From assembly GCA_013399695.1 (NCBI GenBank), contig VXAU01002309.1:356596-420595 (forward strand): 64,000 bases of DNA, written 5' to 3'. Positions within the stretch are counted from its first letter, which is position 1; each line of letters begins with the position of its first letter. The position numbers and the translations under genes are program-made. Below, one piece after another: positions 47,301 through 64,000 of this stretch. The notes under the pieces are model-generated. The model was not told the DNA's origin, did no database searches, and worked only from the letters and a program-made list of their open reading frames with translations. The stretch is from Formicarius rufipectus (Eukaryota; Chordata; Aves; Passeriformes; Formicariidae).

Positions 47301-49362
47301 ATAAAGTGGTCATTCCACGTTCTGGTTTTAACAATTTCCTCTGATTTTATTGGATCTCTGATGCTGCTCAAAGCCCAGGAACCTATGTAGTATATTTCTT
47401 AGGCATGTGTTGAATCTTAGAAAAGGTAAACAATTTCAAACATTGTAATAAAAATTTCCATCTAATATGAGCTGCAGTAGGAACTTTTCATGAGGTTAAT
47501 GTTTTCAGTACTCTTTGGTACTAGAATTTCTCACGTGTTTTTATGTTACATGGCTGCATTTTTAATAACTTTTCTTTTTATCAGCATTGGCCTCATTTTT
47601 AAAGCAAACAGGTGGTGAGAAAATGCAGTTTCTCCTTTAAACTGCTGTTGGTAAAAAACAAATCAAGCAATTAAACTTAGAGTTGTTTAAAAAAAATGCA
47701 CTACTACTGACTTCTGCAGTTCTAAAATAGATGCATACCTTACATTCAAGTAAGAGACAGCTGCTCATTCTGATTTAGAGATTAGCATAATGAAATAAAG
47801 TTGGCTTTAAATATCTAGATTTTACAAGGTACAGTGATGAGTTACAGTACCGATTAATAGATAATTATGCAAACATGTACATCATTGACCCAAACAGAAG
47901 CCTGGGTCAGCTGGTAATGGCTAATGCTAAATGAAAATTGAAGTTATTTACTTCAGTTTTTGGATTTTTTCAGAGAAGATTAGAATAAACACAGTAATTG
48001 AGAACAGATGTTGTAATACATTACAGTATTGTGTGTACTGTAGAAATGAGTTTTGATATTTTTGTAAAGTGTTGAAATGTTATAAAGACTTTTGTGGTAA
48101 GAATGTAAACATTCATCTTGACTTACTTAATTTTTGCCTTTTCATTTCTGTTTTGGTTTGGGACACTTTTTCCACTCTGACAGAAAAATGTAGGAAACTG
48201 TATTTTTGTACATAAGTTGCACACTCAGAATTTCTTTTAAAGCCAGTGCGGGTCTTTGAGGCACAAAGATTCTGATTAGGAAATTTGTTTTTGTACATTT
48301 GTGCATTTACCAAAGTATATTTGATGTTCTTCTTATGGGGAAAGAACTATGATAATGTGACCTTATTGATTGCTTTATTGACTGCAATGTCCTTACTGAC
48401 ATCAACATGGTGCTGAGAATAGAAATGATTACTCAACAAAAACTCTCTCCCTCCAATCTGTAGGGACAAGTGAAGCCACAATGGGAACATTTTTTGTTAG
48501 GTATTATTAGTGCTGCTTAATTTTCCCATAATTTTTTGACAAATAATAATCTTAACTGAAAGAGAAACTACTATAATTATTGTCCAGTTCAGGACAGAGC
48601 TATCTAAAATGGTATCTGGAATAAATTCTCAAATTGCAAATTTGAGAAATCTCTTCTTAGCTGCCATCTAAAAATTTTGCTCTGTTTTGCACAAGCAGAA
48701 AGCACATTGGTTTTGCAAATTTGAAGCAGTCATTACACAGTTTGAGAAAAAAGGTAGTTAAAAACAAAATTATTTGAATACTTTCTGAGGAAGTACTCAA
48801 TGATGCAAATCTGATTTCCTCCCACTTCTTATGAAGATTCATCACCTTCCATGTGGATTCTGGGCAATGAAAATAAGTCTTTATACTTCATTTAAGTCAC
48901 TCATTCAGTCAAATAAACAAGTATAGCCCAGAGACCTTAGATATGCCCTTCAGGTAAGTGTCCTAGCCAATAGGCTCAGGAACTAAGTTCTTATTCTCCC
49001 CTTTCCTTGAGTCTTGAATATCTGCATCACAGTGTCTAGAGCTCTAGAGCTCCCATTCAGGAATGTGATATTATAATCTTAAATCTTCTTTTTCCAAAAA
49101 TACAACAGTATTTTTTCCAGTCAAGATGTATAAATATATCTTCCAGTGTATTTTTAAAATTTTCTGTATACGGTTGATTGTAAGGTGTAGACAAATGGTA
49201 GAAGAGATTAAGAATTCAGCTATTGTGTTACATTACATATTGCTGCAGACTCAGCTAAGACTGCAGTCTCTTTTTTTTTTCTTTTTCAATTCCAGCTAAA
49301 CCAGAATTGATTTTTTCTTTGTTTTGGAGAAGCAAGGAGGTGAATGACTTGGGGGAGATCAA

Positions 49363-49640
49363 AGAAACATTTAATTATTCAGGTTGGAAGAGGCATCTGT
49401 GAGTCTTTTGAGCCTACCTGCTCATGAACAAGCCAACTTAAGTGATGTTGCTCAGGGCTATGTCCAGAGAAGGTTTGGGTATCTCCAAGGATAGAGAATG
49501 CACAACCTTTCTGGGAACCCATCCCAGGTCCTGACCACTCTCACAGAAAAGGAATTTTTCCCAATATCTAATAGGAATAACCCTTGCTGTGACTTCTATC
49601 TGTGTGTCTTGTCCTTTCCCTGCATACCTCTAGGAAAAGT
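49363..49640 (-). mobile_element. CR1 LINE, degenerate 3' end
   Basis: The plus strand shows the reverse complement of a CR1 3' region. A CAGGTTGGAAGAGGCATCTG-like end is followed by GTTGCTCAGGGC, GGTATCTCCAAGGATAGAGA, CACAACCTTTCTGGGAACCC, AGGAATTTTTCCCAATATCT and CTTGTCCTTTCCCTGCA. This order is diagnostic for amniote CR1 copies inserted in antisense. It is truncated at the 5' side and carries no coding remnant. Confidence 0.85.
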
Positions 49641-50151
49641 CAGGTGACATGGAGGGAGGAGATGTAGCAGGAAACTGTCTTGCTGTTCTGGGGCATGGAC
49701 AAGTGTCAGAGGATGTTCTGCTAAGATTAATGCAGGGCTTAGAAATAAGTCTAGCTGAACTGCAAACTTGAAAAATGAACTACCTTAACTGAAAATCTTT
49801 TCATGTTTTGAGAAGCCATTAGTGTGACTTCTAAAATACATCTTCCTTGGATATATTGATATGTTGCCTCAGTTTGTATGTTTTTATATATATCTACACG
49901 TGCATATGTGTCATTTTAATCTTTCTCTTATTCTGTCAAGGTTTATAATGTTTCATTGGTAAAGTCAAAAGTGACGTAGCATCTCCTGGTTCTATCTATA
50001 TAAGACAAGCCACATTATCACTCATTTTGTACAAGTTTTTTACATGTATCTTATCACTGAGTTTGCATACAGAGATGTCCAACTTTGAGAAAAGAAAAAA
50101 AAGTATTTAAAAATCCAGCACTAATTTTAACATGAATGGCTTACTTTACAG

Positions 50152-50288
50152 GGGAGTTTGACACAGTGCAGAGCCCCTCCACGCCAATCAAAGATCTTGA
50201 TGAGAGAACATGTAGGAGTTCTGGGTCAAAGTCTCGGGGTAGAGGACGAAAGAATAATCCATCACCCCCTCCAGACAGTGACTTGGAG
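50152..50288 (+). CDS. EYA4: EYA4 exon J: EFDTVQSPSTPIKDLDER ... DSDLE linker
   Basis: This 137-nt exon completes a Gly codon, then reads EFDTVQSPSTPIKDLDERTC, RSSGSKSRGRGRKNNPSPPP and DSDLE. It ends on a codon boundary. It matches human EYA4 with Val for Met at DT(V/M)Q. It links the activation region to the catalytic EYA domain, which begins at about the final Glu. SPSTP offers proline-directed kinase sites, and SKSRGRGRK is a basic patch that could act in nuclear import. Both roles are inference from motif. The acceptor is cttactttacag and the donor gtactg is weak. Confidence 0.98.
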
Positions 50289-51361
50289 GTACTGTGGTAA
50301 TTGATAAATGTTAATGTGGAAGTTTCTTTTGTGAAGAGTAAATTCTGAAAACTACATCTGTGGAAATAGCTTAAACCATTTTAGGAAACAACATGGACTT
50401 CATCACACTAACTGAATGTAACAGAGATTAGTAGCTGCTTTAACATACATGTACATTGAGACTTTACAGTTCTGCATGACAGATTTAGACAGAAAGGTAA
50501 ATGTGTTTCAGCCTTGTTCTTTTTAGCTCTCATATGGCATGTCTTGCAGTTTCTCGTGCAATAGAAGCACAAATCTCTACTCAAAATTGTCACATTTTCT
50601 TTTAGTTTTCGAACAAGAAGTCTATTATTCAGCTTAATTACATGTATTTATGGATACAATATAAATACGTAGAATCATCTGGCCATAGCGTTTTGAATAC
50701 TCAGGCACCTGGTTGTCCTTGTGCTTGTAAGAAATGTCAGTGGATTTCATTGAGGCAGCTTCTATAAGTGCAGTTATGGCTGTACTTTACATGTAAGTGC
50801 CTTAGCAAAGAAATAGGTCTGCCAGGTATATGGGATGATGATTTCAAGCACAGGGGATGTCTTAGCAACAGAGTAATTATAGTCCTTTTATTCCTGTGTT
50901 AGCAGTGCACAGGAGTTAGAATGATCTGGTTTATCCTATACTATTATTTAAATTCTGTATGGCGTTATATGTGGCATATAAAACTTTTATGCAAGATTTA
51001 ATTTTAGTTATACAGCAGAAATAAAGAAGAATCTTGAATCAATAAGACTTCCAGAGAAGTATCTGAAAGTAATGTTTATCCTTACACAATTATGTTTGAT
51101 CCCGCATCATATTTTTGCAATCTGTGTTACAAAGCTTTAGTGAAAAACTTTTTAGAGGACAAATAAGAAATGGTTGAAGAGTTACAAGGATACTTTTGAC
51201 GTCTTACCATGCATGACACACTGTTGTTGCTGATTTTCAGAGAAAACCTGCTCAATGAAGTGCTTGGTGAAACTTTAGGACTCTGTTGACTTCCCTAGGT
51301 GGGATGGTGGTGGGACTTTGATTTTCTTGTTCAGTAATATTTTCCCAAATTCTGTTTTCAG
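50289..51361 (+). other. EYA4: EYA4 intron between exons J and K
   Basis: This intron is about 1.07 kb and holds no recognised repeat or gene. It ends ttctgttttcag. Confidence 0.9.
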
Positions 51362-51445
51362 CGTGTATTTGTTTGGGATTTGGATGAGACAATCATAGTT
51401 TTTCATTCGCTGCTTACAGGATCCTACGCACAGAAGTATGGCAAG
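51362..51445 (+). CDS. EYA4: EYA4 exon K: start of EYA domain with catalytic DLDET
   Basis: This 84-nt exon (28 codons) has codon boundaries at both ends. It reads RVFVWDLDETIIVFHSLLTG then SYAQKYGK. WDLDET is motif I of the haloacid dehalogenase superfamily (DxDxT/V). In EYA phosphatases the first Asp (codon 51377-51379) is the nucleophile and the second Asp (51383-51385) is the general acid/base. Both are intact. The enzyme removes phosphate from phosphotyrosine, with H2AX pTyr142 a reported substrate of EYA paralogs. The segment appears identical to human EYA4. The acceptor is tctgttttcag and the donor is gtatgt. The Mg2+-binding and other HAD motifs are in later exons beyond the window. 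Confidence 0.99.
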
Positions 51446-54400
51446 GTATGTGATCTGTGAATTCTGTGTCAATTCACTTTATCAGAGCTGTCTGGCTTCC
51501 ATATGTACATGTTTTTCACCTTCCGTGTTCATCATGGCTTGGATGAAAGTTGAAGGGACAGTGTACAATGAACCCCTTTTTCAGAGGGTTAGTGTGAAGT
51601 CAAGTGAGACACAGACCTTAAGCACAGTATATGAGGCAGACCTGAAGCAGAGCTGCAAATAAGGGAAGAGTTTATAGAGGAAAAAGAATGAGGTTCCTGA
51701 TGTTGGAAGAGACATTGCAGCGAGATAAGAGATGAAATGCACAAATGGAAATAACTGACGGTATCTGGAAGTATAGAGGAAGAAATAAGAAACCAGAGTA
51801 GTGGATTAAGTTACAGGAAATTGATGAATCAGGATGAGTAGGTAGGAATCTGACCTCTTTCAATGCCAGCTGCAGATGTTACTCTCTGACTCCCCACCTT
51901 TTCTGTGGAATCTGTGGTTTCCCTGGCTGGCTCTGGGGTGAGTAAAGCTGGGGAGTGAAACCCTCTCCTAAGTAGTTTTAAGCGTCCTCTCCCCACTGAT
52001 GGGTCCTAAAGGAGTTCGAGTCACAGAGCAGTGAACACTAGAGTAAGAAGACTGAGGGAGGCAAGGAGAGGCAGTGGCAGCCTGCAAGAGCAGGAGCTCT
52101 CCTGAGTCAGCAGTGAGCCCCACTTGGCTGATGATGGGAGCCCAGGGAATGGCTGTTTGGGTAAGGAAAGAAGGGGCTGGTGCATAGCAACAGGAGCAGA
52201 CTGTTGGGAGGGGTAGAGCTAAAGACCTGGTTAAAGCAAAACATTCAAAGCAAATACGTAGAAGGAAGTAAATGGACAGGGCAAATGTTGGTGTGCACAT
52301 AGTTTTCTCACTATACTGGTGTGCCATTCAAGTGAAATTAATGCAAAAGTATTTATTTTTAAGAACATAGCCATAGAACATAACTATGTTCATATTCTGT
52401 CAGATTAAGGCCTTGTTTAGTATGTTTTCAGCCTCTATTCCAGCCAGAATCAGATGCTTGAGAAAACCATGTAAGAAATAGTACATCACAACTTTTCACA
52501 CCCACCTCTCCAACCAGTGGGTTAGAAATGTCCAAAGCCCGAACCTGTCTATAATAACTGCAAATGGCCCAATCTTCAATGGGATCAGCCTTTTTGGTTA
52601 TTAAAAGTTAATAGGAAAAATCACAGGCCAAGTGAAAAGTCTGAATTTCTGGAATGCTAGGATAAGTTAGTTATGTCTTGTAAAATACACCAGCCTTACT
52701 TGCTTTGCCGCTTCACAGTGACAGGTCTGTGCACATTTCAGCGCTCTGTCAAGAAATCCTCTTCTGCTGTTTTTCAAACATTGTAACAACAGTGACTTTG
52801 TCAGAACAATTTCCAATGCGAGACAAACCTGGCTGAACATGAACATTTTGAACATTTCTATCACTTTGAGAGTAGCCCATAAACTGCCACAAGACTTTCT
52901 GAATTGCCCCAGTGATGCAGTTATTCCCTTCATCCTTTTCTAACTGGGCTGTTAGGATTCCTAAATGAACTTTAATGCAAAGTTTTAGAAATCAGAGCAC
53001 ATTTTTTAGCTCACAGAACATCCATGGGTAAATTTGAAAACTGTCTTGGAAGCAGTAACAGAAATAAAGTTCCTCTTGGTTTCCCATTTTGTTAGGAGTA
53101 AGGATATTTGAAAGCATCCCAGTACTATTGTTCTTAAGAACACATGTGCTGTTAAAATTGACTCTTTGTACAGAGACCTTAGAACAGTAATGGCATATTA
53201 ACAGACAGTAGTACTAACAGCAGGTAAAGTTGGCTTGTATAAACCAAGAGAATCTCAAGGCTAAATTAAATTAGTGTAGTTACACCACTGAGATCAACAT
53301 CAGTAAACAAATGTTATAGATGGCTGTGAAACAAAAGGCAGGGGAATTCTTAAGTAAAATCTTTTTTTTTTTTCCCAGGGTGGGCAGATACTGATAGGTA
53401 GCATCCACGTAACTAGGGAAACGTTCATTTACAGACACTGTAAAATAAAAGTAGTAGAATTTTTCCTTCCTGGATTGACTACCTTTGCCATATTTACATA
53501 GAATGTGTTTGGAATGTAATGAGTAATTACTGCAAGGAGGCTAGAGGAGTAGGAAAGGAAATGCAGGGAGAGCTTATCATGAGTAGGCTTCAGTTTTTTC
53601 ATGTCACTGAACTGTTGCCTAAACTTAAGGTGGGATGTGTCTGAACTTAAGTGCCTAAGATGTTAGAAATGAGAGCAGAGAAAGATACCAAGAGATGGAC
53701 TTCACTCAGTCTCTGGTGCATGACATCGTTAGCAAATGTAGTCCGTATCTTTTCTGCATATCATTTCCATCTGTACACAAGATCTTAATCCAGACTGAAG
53801 ATTGGATTCTTGAGAGAATTGGGTTACTATGAGAGTAAATAGTCCAGGAACTGTGAGATTGTCAGCAGAAGTCTTGTGAGCACATAGGTCTTTCCAAAGT
53901 CTAGAGAGGGCTGTTATCTTGGAAAAGTTGTATAAAGTCATTACTTAACAATGAAAAAAGAAATAGTGGTGATAGTAAATTACTTAATTGTGGTAATTTG
54001 CTATCTGATTTTTAAAAATAAAGGAATGTAGTGTCACACATGCTCAGTTCTGCATACTGTGTTCTTCCATATGTGTTTTATGAGCCCATTTTGTATAACA
54101 TAATCAGGCTACTCCCAAGAAAAGAAACCACACCAAAAAAGAAAACCTCACAGGAAAAGCAGAATTTTCATGTTTTTCCATTTTCAAATTTTTCAGAAGA
54201 CATATTTTTTCCAATAATATGTCTTTAATGTGAACATTTCTTTAAGGGAGGGCATCTCTTTATACCAGGTTTGTTCTCTTCATGCTTTCAAGGTGCGATG
54301 ATGAGTTTATAGTTAATGTGAGTATATACAGAAGGCAAGCATATTCACCTTCAATTCTTTTCTATCTACTCCTTGATATGCAAACTTTCATTCCAAGTTT

Positions 54401-55227
54401 TCACCAGCTCTTTTCCCTGTCTCTTTCAGTAATCAGGTGAAAACAAAAATTAAAAAATTACTCTTTTAATCTCTCTGCTGCGCTTCAATTCAGGCTGGAC
54501 AGGTATGCAGTGAGGGGAGGTGCAGCATGTTATTGCCCAGTGAAGAGATCCATGTATGAGTGAAGAAGTACTGAGAGATGCAGTTAAACCTGAGGATAAA
54601 CGCTTTCTCTTTCTAAAATTTTCTACAATTTAACAAGTGGTTGGAATAGAAGAGAAAAAGGAAAGGAAAACCAATATGCCCATAGGCAGTGAGGTCTTTC
54701 AGTGGCAGAGCATATTTGAGGAGGCCTCGATCCAGTAGACAAGTTTCAGGTTGTATATTTATCAAGAGAACAACAGATTTGTGACTTATGACTGAGGGTT
54801 TATGACATTGAGAATGGACATTCTCATTTGGTATACACTTGTTCAGCACTGTACATGGTGTGATAGTTATTGGACTTCAGAATTTTCTAGGACCGTTATC
54901 ATAACCTTGTTAAAAGCAAAATTAATGATTTGCTGAAAGATTCAACTTGTTGGATGCAGCTGTAAACATCTCATTTAAAACATAGGACAAATTGCTGCTG
55001 CTTATTGGGGCACCAGTAGACTATAGCTTTAAACCCAACTGAACTGGGAGAGACTTGGCCAGAGGTTGATCAGTGTTTCACATCTACATTTTAAATATAA
55101 AACCTAACCAGAAGATATTCCGTGTCTTGATATTTTCTACTGGTGGGTGTTTCTCTCTGACTTTTCATGTAGTGCTTATTTTATTGGGCTGGTCAGAGCT
55201 AACATAAAAAGGGAATAAAAACTACAC

Positions 55228-55239
55228 TGCACCTGTATT
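55228..55239. repeat. Target-site duplication, left copy
   Basis: TGCACCTGTATT at 55228-55239 is repeated exactly at 55463-55474, flanking the SINE. This is the duplication expected from LINE-mediated target-primed insertion. Confidence 0.9.
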
Positions 55240-55462
55240 GTTGTTGTTGGCTGGACTTCGCGAACGAAGATTTTGGGATAAGCCTGCGCAATGGATTTTT
55301 TAGGTGAGGCACAGTGTGCGCGGAGCTGGTCCCACCCCCTTTACTCCTGAGGTTCATTTTGCCACAGCCGAGCACACTCGGACAGTGACAGCGAGTTCCT
55401 CGGGATTCGAACCGGCGTCCTCAAGAGGAGGAGCCGGCTCCAGAGGCGGCAACTTACACCAT
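55240..55462 (-). mobile_element. tRNA-derived SINE, copy 2, 5'-truncated, with intact TSD
   Basis: Read on the minus strand this copy starts at about TGGTGTAAGTTGCC, within box A. It therefore lacks about 20 nt of the tRNA-like head present in copy 1. Box B is a perfect GGTTCGAATCC. The body parallels copy 1 (CTGGAGCCGGCTCCTCCTC, GAGGAACTCGCTGTCAC, ATGAACCTCAGGAGTAAA). Near the 3' end is a perfect 5-bp hairpin, CTTCG-TTCG-CGAAG (plus-strand 55256-55269), then CCAGCCAACAACAAC, a short CAA-type repeat tail. The 12-bp duplication TGCACCTGTATT borders both sides. The 5' truncation, repeat tail and duplication together show LINE-mediated retrotransposition. Confidence 0.92.
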
Positions 55463-55474
55463 TGCACCTGTATT
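55463..55474. repeat. Target-site duplication, right copy
   Basis: This is the second exact copy of TGCACCTGTATT and marks the 5' side of the minus-strand SINE. Confidence 0.9.
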
Positions 55475-58400
55475 AGGTTTCAGGGAAACTGTGCTGCCTC
55501 CCAGCAGTAAGAGTACCTCTCACTGTTCAGCTCATTTGTTCACCTGCTTTGTTCTTCATTAAAGTAGTACATTTCTATTTTTATTTACTTGCTGCAGTAG
55601 CAAATTGAAAACATTGGCATTGGAGCTGTTACACTATGACTTATGTGAACGATAATGGTTTTTGCAGCTGAGCACCAGTTGGCAGATGTTCTTCTACAAT
55701 GCTGAGCTCTTAAGTGAGCACTTGTTGATGTGACAGAACGTGTTAGGAGATATCCTCTCTTAAAGTTTATGGGGTACATTCTTATTCCCCATGTGTGCAT
55801 TCTTTGTTCCACTGTATTCCAGTTATTCTTGCTGTTCGAAGGCTGATTAAGCTTGATTTTTTTCTGCATCCCAGCATTTTTATTTCATTCATTACTCCCA
55901 GGTTGATCCAGAGGGCAAGATGCCCGGATAAATGCTGTGACTATGGGTGCAACTGCTTAAAAAAAAGAAAAAAAATTCCTTTGTGAGTTTAGAATGGACA
56001 GAATGTGATTTCTAAGTGCAAAGCCCAAAACAAATCATATTTTGCCATTTTTTATAACACTGCAAATTACAGAAAGTTGCCAGAGAGGCCTTCTGTACTT
56101 CTCTGGAAAGGGCTGATAAGCTTTTTGCTTCTCACTCTCCATTTGTCCAGTCATTAAACAGAAAAACTTTGTCACCATTAACACCCATGATGACATTCCC
56201 AAATTCACTTATAAATATTCTCTTGTCCACCTGTATTAATAGTGTATCTCTCATCACCTCCAGTTGTCCTCTCCATTCACTCCCTCCTTGTCTGAGACCT
56301 CTGAGTTGATTTTCCTACCGTCTTCTAGAGAGCATGGAACAGAAACTCCCTATGGAGTACGTGAGTTTTGCTTCATCAGCCATCACATATGGTTATTAAG
56401 AAGAGATGTATTTTCTTCCTCCATTGCCACCTATATGAATCTCTTGTGGAACAAGTGTCTCCTATGAGAGAGTTAGAGATGAACTAAAATCTGGGATTCC
56501 TACATAATATAGGGAAATGTCCTTAAGCTAAAAGTACTGTTACTTAACTTAAGCATTTCCACTTTTCCCAGAGTTCAAGTTTCCTCCGAACCCGTTCAGG
56601 ACAGGTACCCATTGAAAATCACTTCTTACAATATTGTTCATATATTTTGCTTGTTTTCATGCTTATTTTTAAGGCTTTATGCATGCAAATTCCTTTCACA
56701 AAAAGTCTACCTGGCAGTAATCTATTTCTTTTCTGAGGTGTTATAAAAATCAGTTTGGTGTTCATACTTTTTTCCCAAGAAATGAAATTATTTTGAACAT
56801 CTTCTGCTGAAACCTGACATTCCAAGACAGTATTAAATAGATTTCTTCCACTAATAGACAAATAGTTTTGAGGCTTTATTCCAGTCACTTTCCTCTTGGT
56901 CTAAACACTTACACATTTAAATATTGGTCCTCCCAAGATATTTTTATCTTGTCCCCCAGGAGGCATTCCAGTGGATGGACCAGTCTAGTACGGAAATCCA
57001 AAGACAGACAGTCTGGCTCCAGTTTAGTGTCTTCATCAGAACATAACTGAAGTAATTTGTATTTTGGTATATAGAAGTGCTGTAGCTGGTCTTGATTCTT
57101 CTGCATGCTAATGATATCTGGCTAACATCATGCCTCTGAGGGCCCAAGAGTCATTCTTTATTCTGCAAATTATCTGGGGAAAACTTCCAGATTTTTTTTT
57201 TCTGAGTCATTGTTTCCTCCTTTGTGGGTGCTTTTGTAGAGTAGCCCAAAATACCATTTTGGCAGAAATTCAGTCTGCCTCTTATTAAGTTATCCTGTTT
57301 GCTGTGCTAAAATCTGTATCAGCTGCAAGTTTCTAGCTTTCTTTTCAACACTCAGTCCTTTTCCCCCCTTGAATCAGTCTGTAACATCTGCTTCAAGCTG
57401 AAAGAAGTAAAATGATTGTGATGTTCCTCCACATTGTGCAAACTCTATAAAACCACAAGACCCCAACAAACCTACTTTCTTTGTCTATTTTTCTGTGCAA
57501 AGGAAAGAAACATGACAAATGCTGGAACATGATGTTTAATTCCTGTTAAACAGTTGCAGTGAAAGTTTCAGTCGGTTTATCACAGGAAGAATAGTTCATG
57601 TCTTGAGAATTCAATTTCAGAGACTCAACAGAAGATGTTATGGGGAGATGCCATAATGATTTTGTGCTAAGCTGAGATAAATTCTATTTGCTTTATTTTA
57701 TTTTACATATAATACTTAGTAATATCCTTCTCATGACTTTTTCTAAACAGGAACATAGGAAATATAATTTTAATAGTAATGAAATCAGGCATAGTTGGTT
57801 ACAAAACTACTATTAACAAGAAAATCATAAAAGCTTTGTCACATACACGTCTTCCAACTATACCAGGCAAGGCAAGAAATTGTCATACATAGTTGGTAGT
57901 TTCTGTAAAAAGAAATTGGATTATAATGGAATACATTATAGCAAATGTCCACATTCAAGTCTGCTTCTACCCAGAAAGGGTAAAAGGAGGTTGAGAATCA
58001 AAAGTAGGATTCCAGTTTTTGAACCAGTCCAGTGAATAACTTCCATAAATAATAATGAACTACCTGCTCATAAAGTTATGCACATGCCTTAGTGTTCATA
58101 GGATTGAGGCAAAGGAGCACATTGCAAATATTCTCTCCTCTCCTGTGTCTAGGAAGAAAAATTTAAAATTTACTGTGCACAGAAAAGAAAGTGCAAAAGA
58201 AAAAAGAGAGAAACATATGTTTATATGTGATGACATTTTGATAAAAGCATTATGACTTGATGAGGAATCTTGTGAGTCCAGGGTATTTTGATTATTTGTG
58301 TTCTACGTGCCTAGCATGAGTTTTACAAATCTGTTAATGTGTATTCCTTAGTCATCCTCTTGGAAAACTGACCTTTGCACTTGCTGCTGCCTTAAACCGT

Positions 58401-60364
58401 GGGACTTTCAAATCCAGTGAATATGACTGCAGAAGACAGAGGGGATGAAGTTATGATACTGGGCACTGTATTTGGTTTTTACTTCTGAAGGGTAGTCTAG
58501 ATCAGTTCAAGGGTCAACATAAAAATATTTCCTTTCACTGTCAGAGAATTTGGTCTAACTTGGATCATTACAATTTGTTGAACACTATTCTACCCTTGAA
58601 GTATGACTTTTTCATGAGCAAGAGTGAAAATACATTCGTGTTTCAGATGTTACTATTAAGTGCTTGAGTGCAAAAACTATCTTTTATTCTGTCATTGTGA
58701 AGCCCTGGAGTAGTGGATGTCTGACCCTGATTGGGAACCTTTGATCCTAAGACTAACAAATGGTCATTTGAGGTTTTGTGTGATTTCATTGCTCCATGCT
58801 GATAAACTTTCAGACTTTAAATCTCAAGGTGTTTAAGAAGGAACTTCTGAAAACTAACTTCGTAGTGTTAATGGAAGTTTGTGTATCAAATATAGATTTT
58901 TTTTTTCATATTTTAATAAGAAGAGGATCACATGTGTTTTAAAAGTCCATTGCAATACATTAAGCATTAAAAAGTTAACCCAATGAGTTCAGTTGGGTGA
59001 TTAAGGTAATAATCAAGGTAATTACCAAGTGTCAGCAAAGCATTGGGAACTATCATTCTAAAACAAATGTAATCCAAATTTGCTTTATCTCTTTCCTAGC
59101 AAACTTAGAAAAGTTAAATTAAGTACCTTACACTTACTATGCACTTAATGCTCTCAGAGAGTGTTATTGCATAGTGGTAGATTTGTGGTATCTTGATGAG
59201 GTAGAGCAATTTGATAGTGTGAAAGTCAACCTATGAACAAATGGGACATTTTGAATGAATCTCATCCAGGGACAAGAATCCTGTGTTTCTACGGAAATGA
59301 AGGGATGATCTGTAGCAAACAAACAAACTTACATATGCTTTCCCATTCCTGTGGACCAGCTAAAGAATCGTGCCATAGATGGTAGGCATTTTGTTGAATG
59401 AATACCTGTAATAAAATCATAAAGAACAGACCAGAAATTCATCAGTGAGTGCCTTCATGGAAGAACAGTAAATATAGAGACAGAGAAGAAACAAGTGCAA
59501 GGTTTGAAGCTACATATAGGAATACATATGTGGGAATGAAGCAGTGCAGTCCTAAGCATTAGACAAGGCAGTGATGATATATCTAAAATGAAACTGAATT
59601 TGGGGAAATGGACATAGGTTCAGACTACCTTTTGTATTTTTATAAAGCAGTAACAATAGAAATGGAAAGGGCCACTTAAGTCACACTGTCTTATCACAGT
59701 ATTATAATAGCCTACAAAATAATCATCTGGTTGTGATGATATACTTTTCCTAGTCCATCTTAGCATGACTTTGATGAAGACTTCTGTGTGCCCTGAAATT
59801 GCGGAAAAAAGCCAAGAGATGAGACGAATTGTGCAGTGTGTTGGGTGTCACATGAAGTAACTTTGTTCTTCCCTCTGCTGCTGACTCAATGCATAGAGTC
59901 AGAAAAATTAGCTACTGCTCCACGACTCAGCTTTCTTCTGCCCACAAATTGACGGGCAAGATGATATTTTTATAAAAGACTCAGGGATTAAAAATTTAGT
60001 GTATTCTTAAAATAATAATCAATATTGATTTTCCCACATACATATTTTGTGAAATGTTCCTTCCCTGTTTACAGCCTTCCTTATGCTTGTGTATGTATAC
60101 ATTTGTGGCCTCCAGGTTTTCCTCTGTCAGGTCAGCCAGGTTGCAAATTCCTCAGCTTTCAAAGAACTTGATTTTTCAACATCCACAACTCCCCAGATTT
60201 TCTCCCACAGGTTCAGCAGTCTCTTCTTACAGAATTTTGTTAAAGTAGCTTGATACTGAAAGGATTTCAGAGAAATTTCTTACAGTGTTAGTTTTTCAAA
60301 ACACTTTGTGTACAGCAATTTTTAAAGTAATTCTGATATAACTTGTAAGTATGTAAGTAGTTAA

Positions 60365-64000
<3,636 letters not shown>

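Larger units (their letters stand above)
44340..50151 (+). other. EYA4: EYA4 intron between exons I and J
   Basis: This is a 5.8-kb intron. A degenerate CR1 3' end lies at 49363-49640. The GC-richer block around 44830-45060 is unassigned. No exon or RNA gene was recognised. Confidence 0.85.

Overview
The window is vertebrate nuclear DNA, most likely from a bird. It holds the middle of one large plus-strand gene, EYA4 (eyes absent homolog 4), and no other gene I can support. Twelve short exons with AG/GT boundaries join in one unbroken frame. They encode 388 codons, or 416 with the cassette exon and a 15-nt acceptor extension. The joined product follows vertebrate EYA4 as I know it, from the VKK(P/T)CTESD segment near the N-terminus to ...FFNDLE inside the phosphatase domain. 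The start-codon exon lies upstream of the window, and the rest of the EYA domain (from ECDQVHIDD) lies downstream.

Layout: 1-6316 is upstream intron. Exon A is 6317-6366, followed by a 21.3-kb intron. Exon B (27681-27805), cassette exon C (28939-29007) and exon D (34114 or 34129 to 34206) encode the variable N-terminal part. Exon E is 40186-40252. Exons F to I (42409-44339) cluster within 2 kb and encode the Tyr/Ser/Thr/Pro/Gln-rich transactivation region. Exon J (50152-50288) is a basic, proline-rich linker. Exon K (51362-51445) carries the catalytic DLDET motif. Exon L (60386-60475) continues the EYA domain, and 60476-64000 is intron.

The organism call rests on the repeats. There are two degenerate CR1 LINE 3' ends (30440-30865, 49363-49640). 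There is a complete avian-ERVL-type solo LTR on the minus strand (14360-14873) and a terminal fragment of a related LTR (30872-30958). Two copies of a tRNA-derived SINE are present, one per strand (11066-11308, 55240-55462). The second copy has a 12-bp target-site duplication. No Alu, L1 or other mammalian repeat was recognised. Chicken, as I know it, lacks recent SINE families, so this SINE points to a different bird lineage.

The most interesting points are splicing options and the SINE family. Exon D has tandem in-frame acceptors 15 nt apart next to a cassette exon. Exon I has tandem in-frame donors 18 nt apart, and the extra residues align with a segment constitutively present in EYA1. Exon E has an open 91-codon read-through followed by AATAAA. 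Exon A begins GTAAAG directly after CAG, so its acceptor overlaps a donor-like motif. I found no operon, phage, CRISPR or other non-eukaryotic system.
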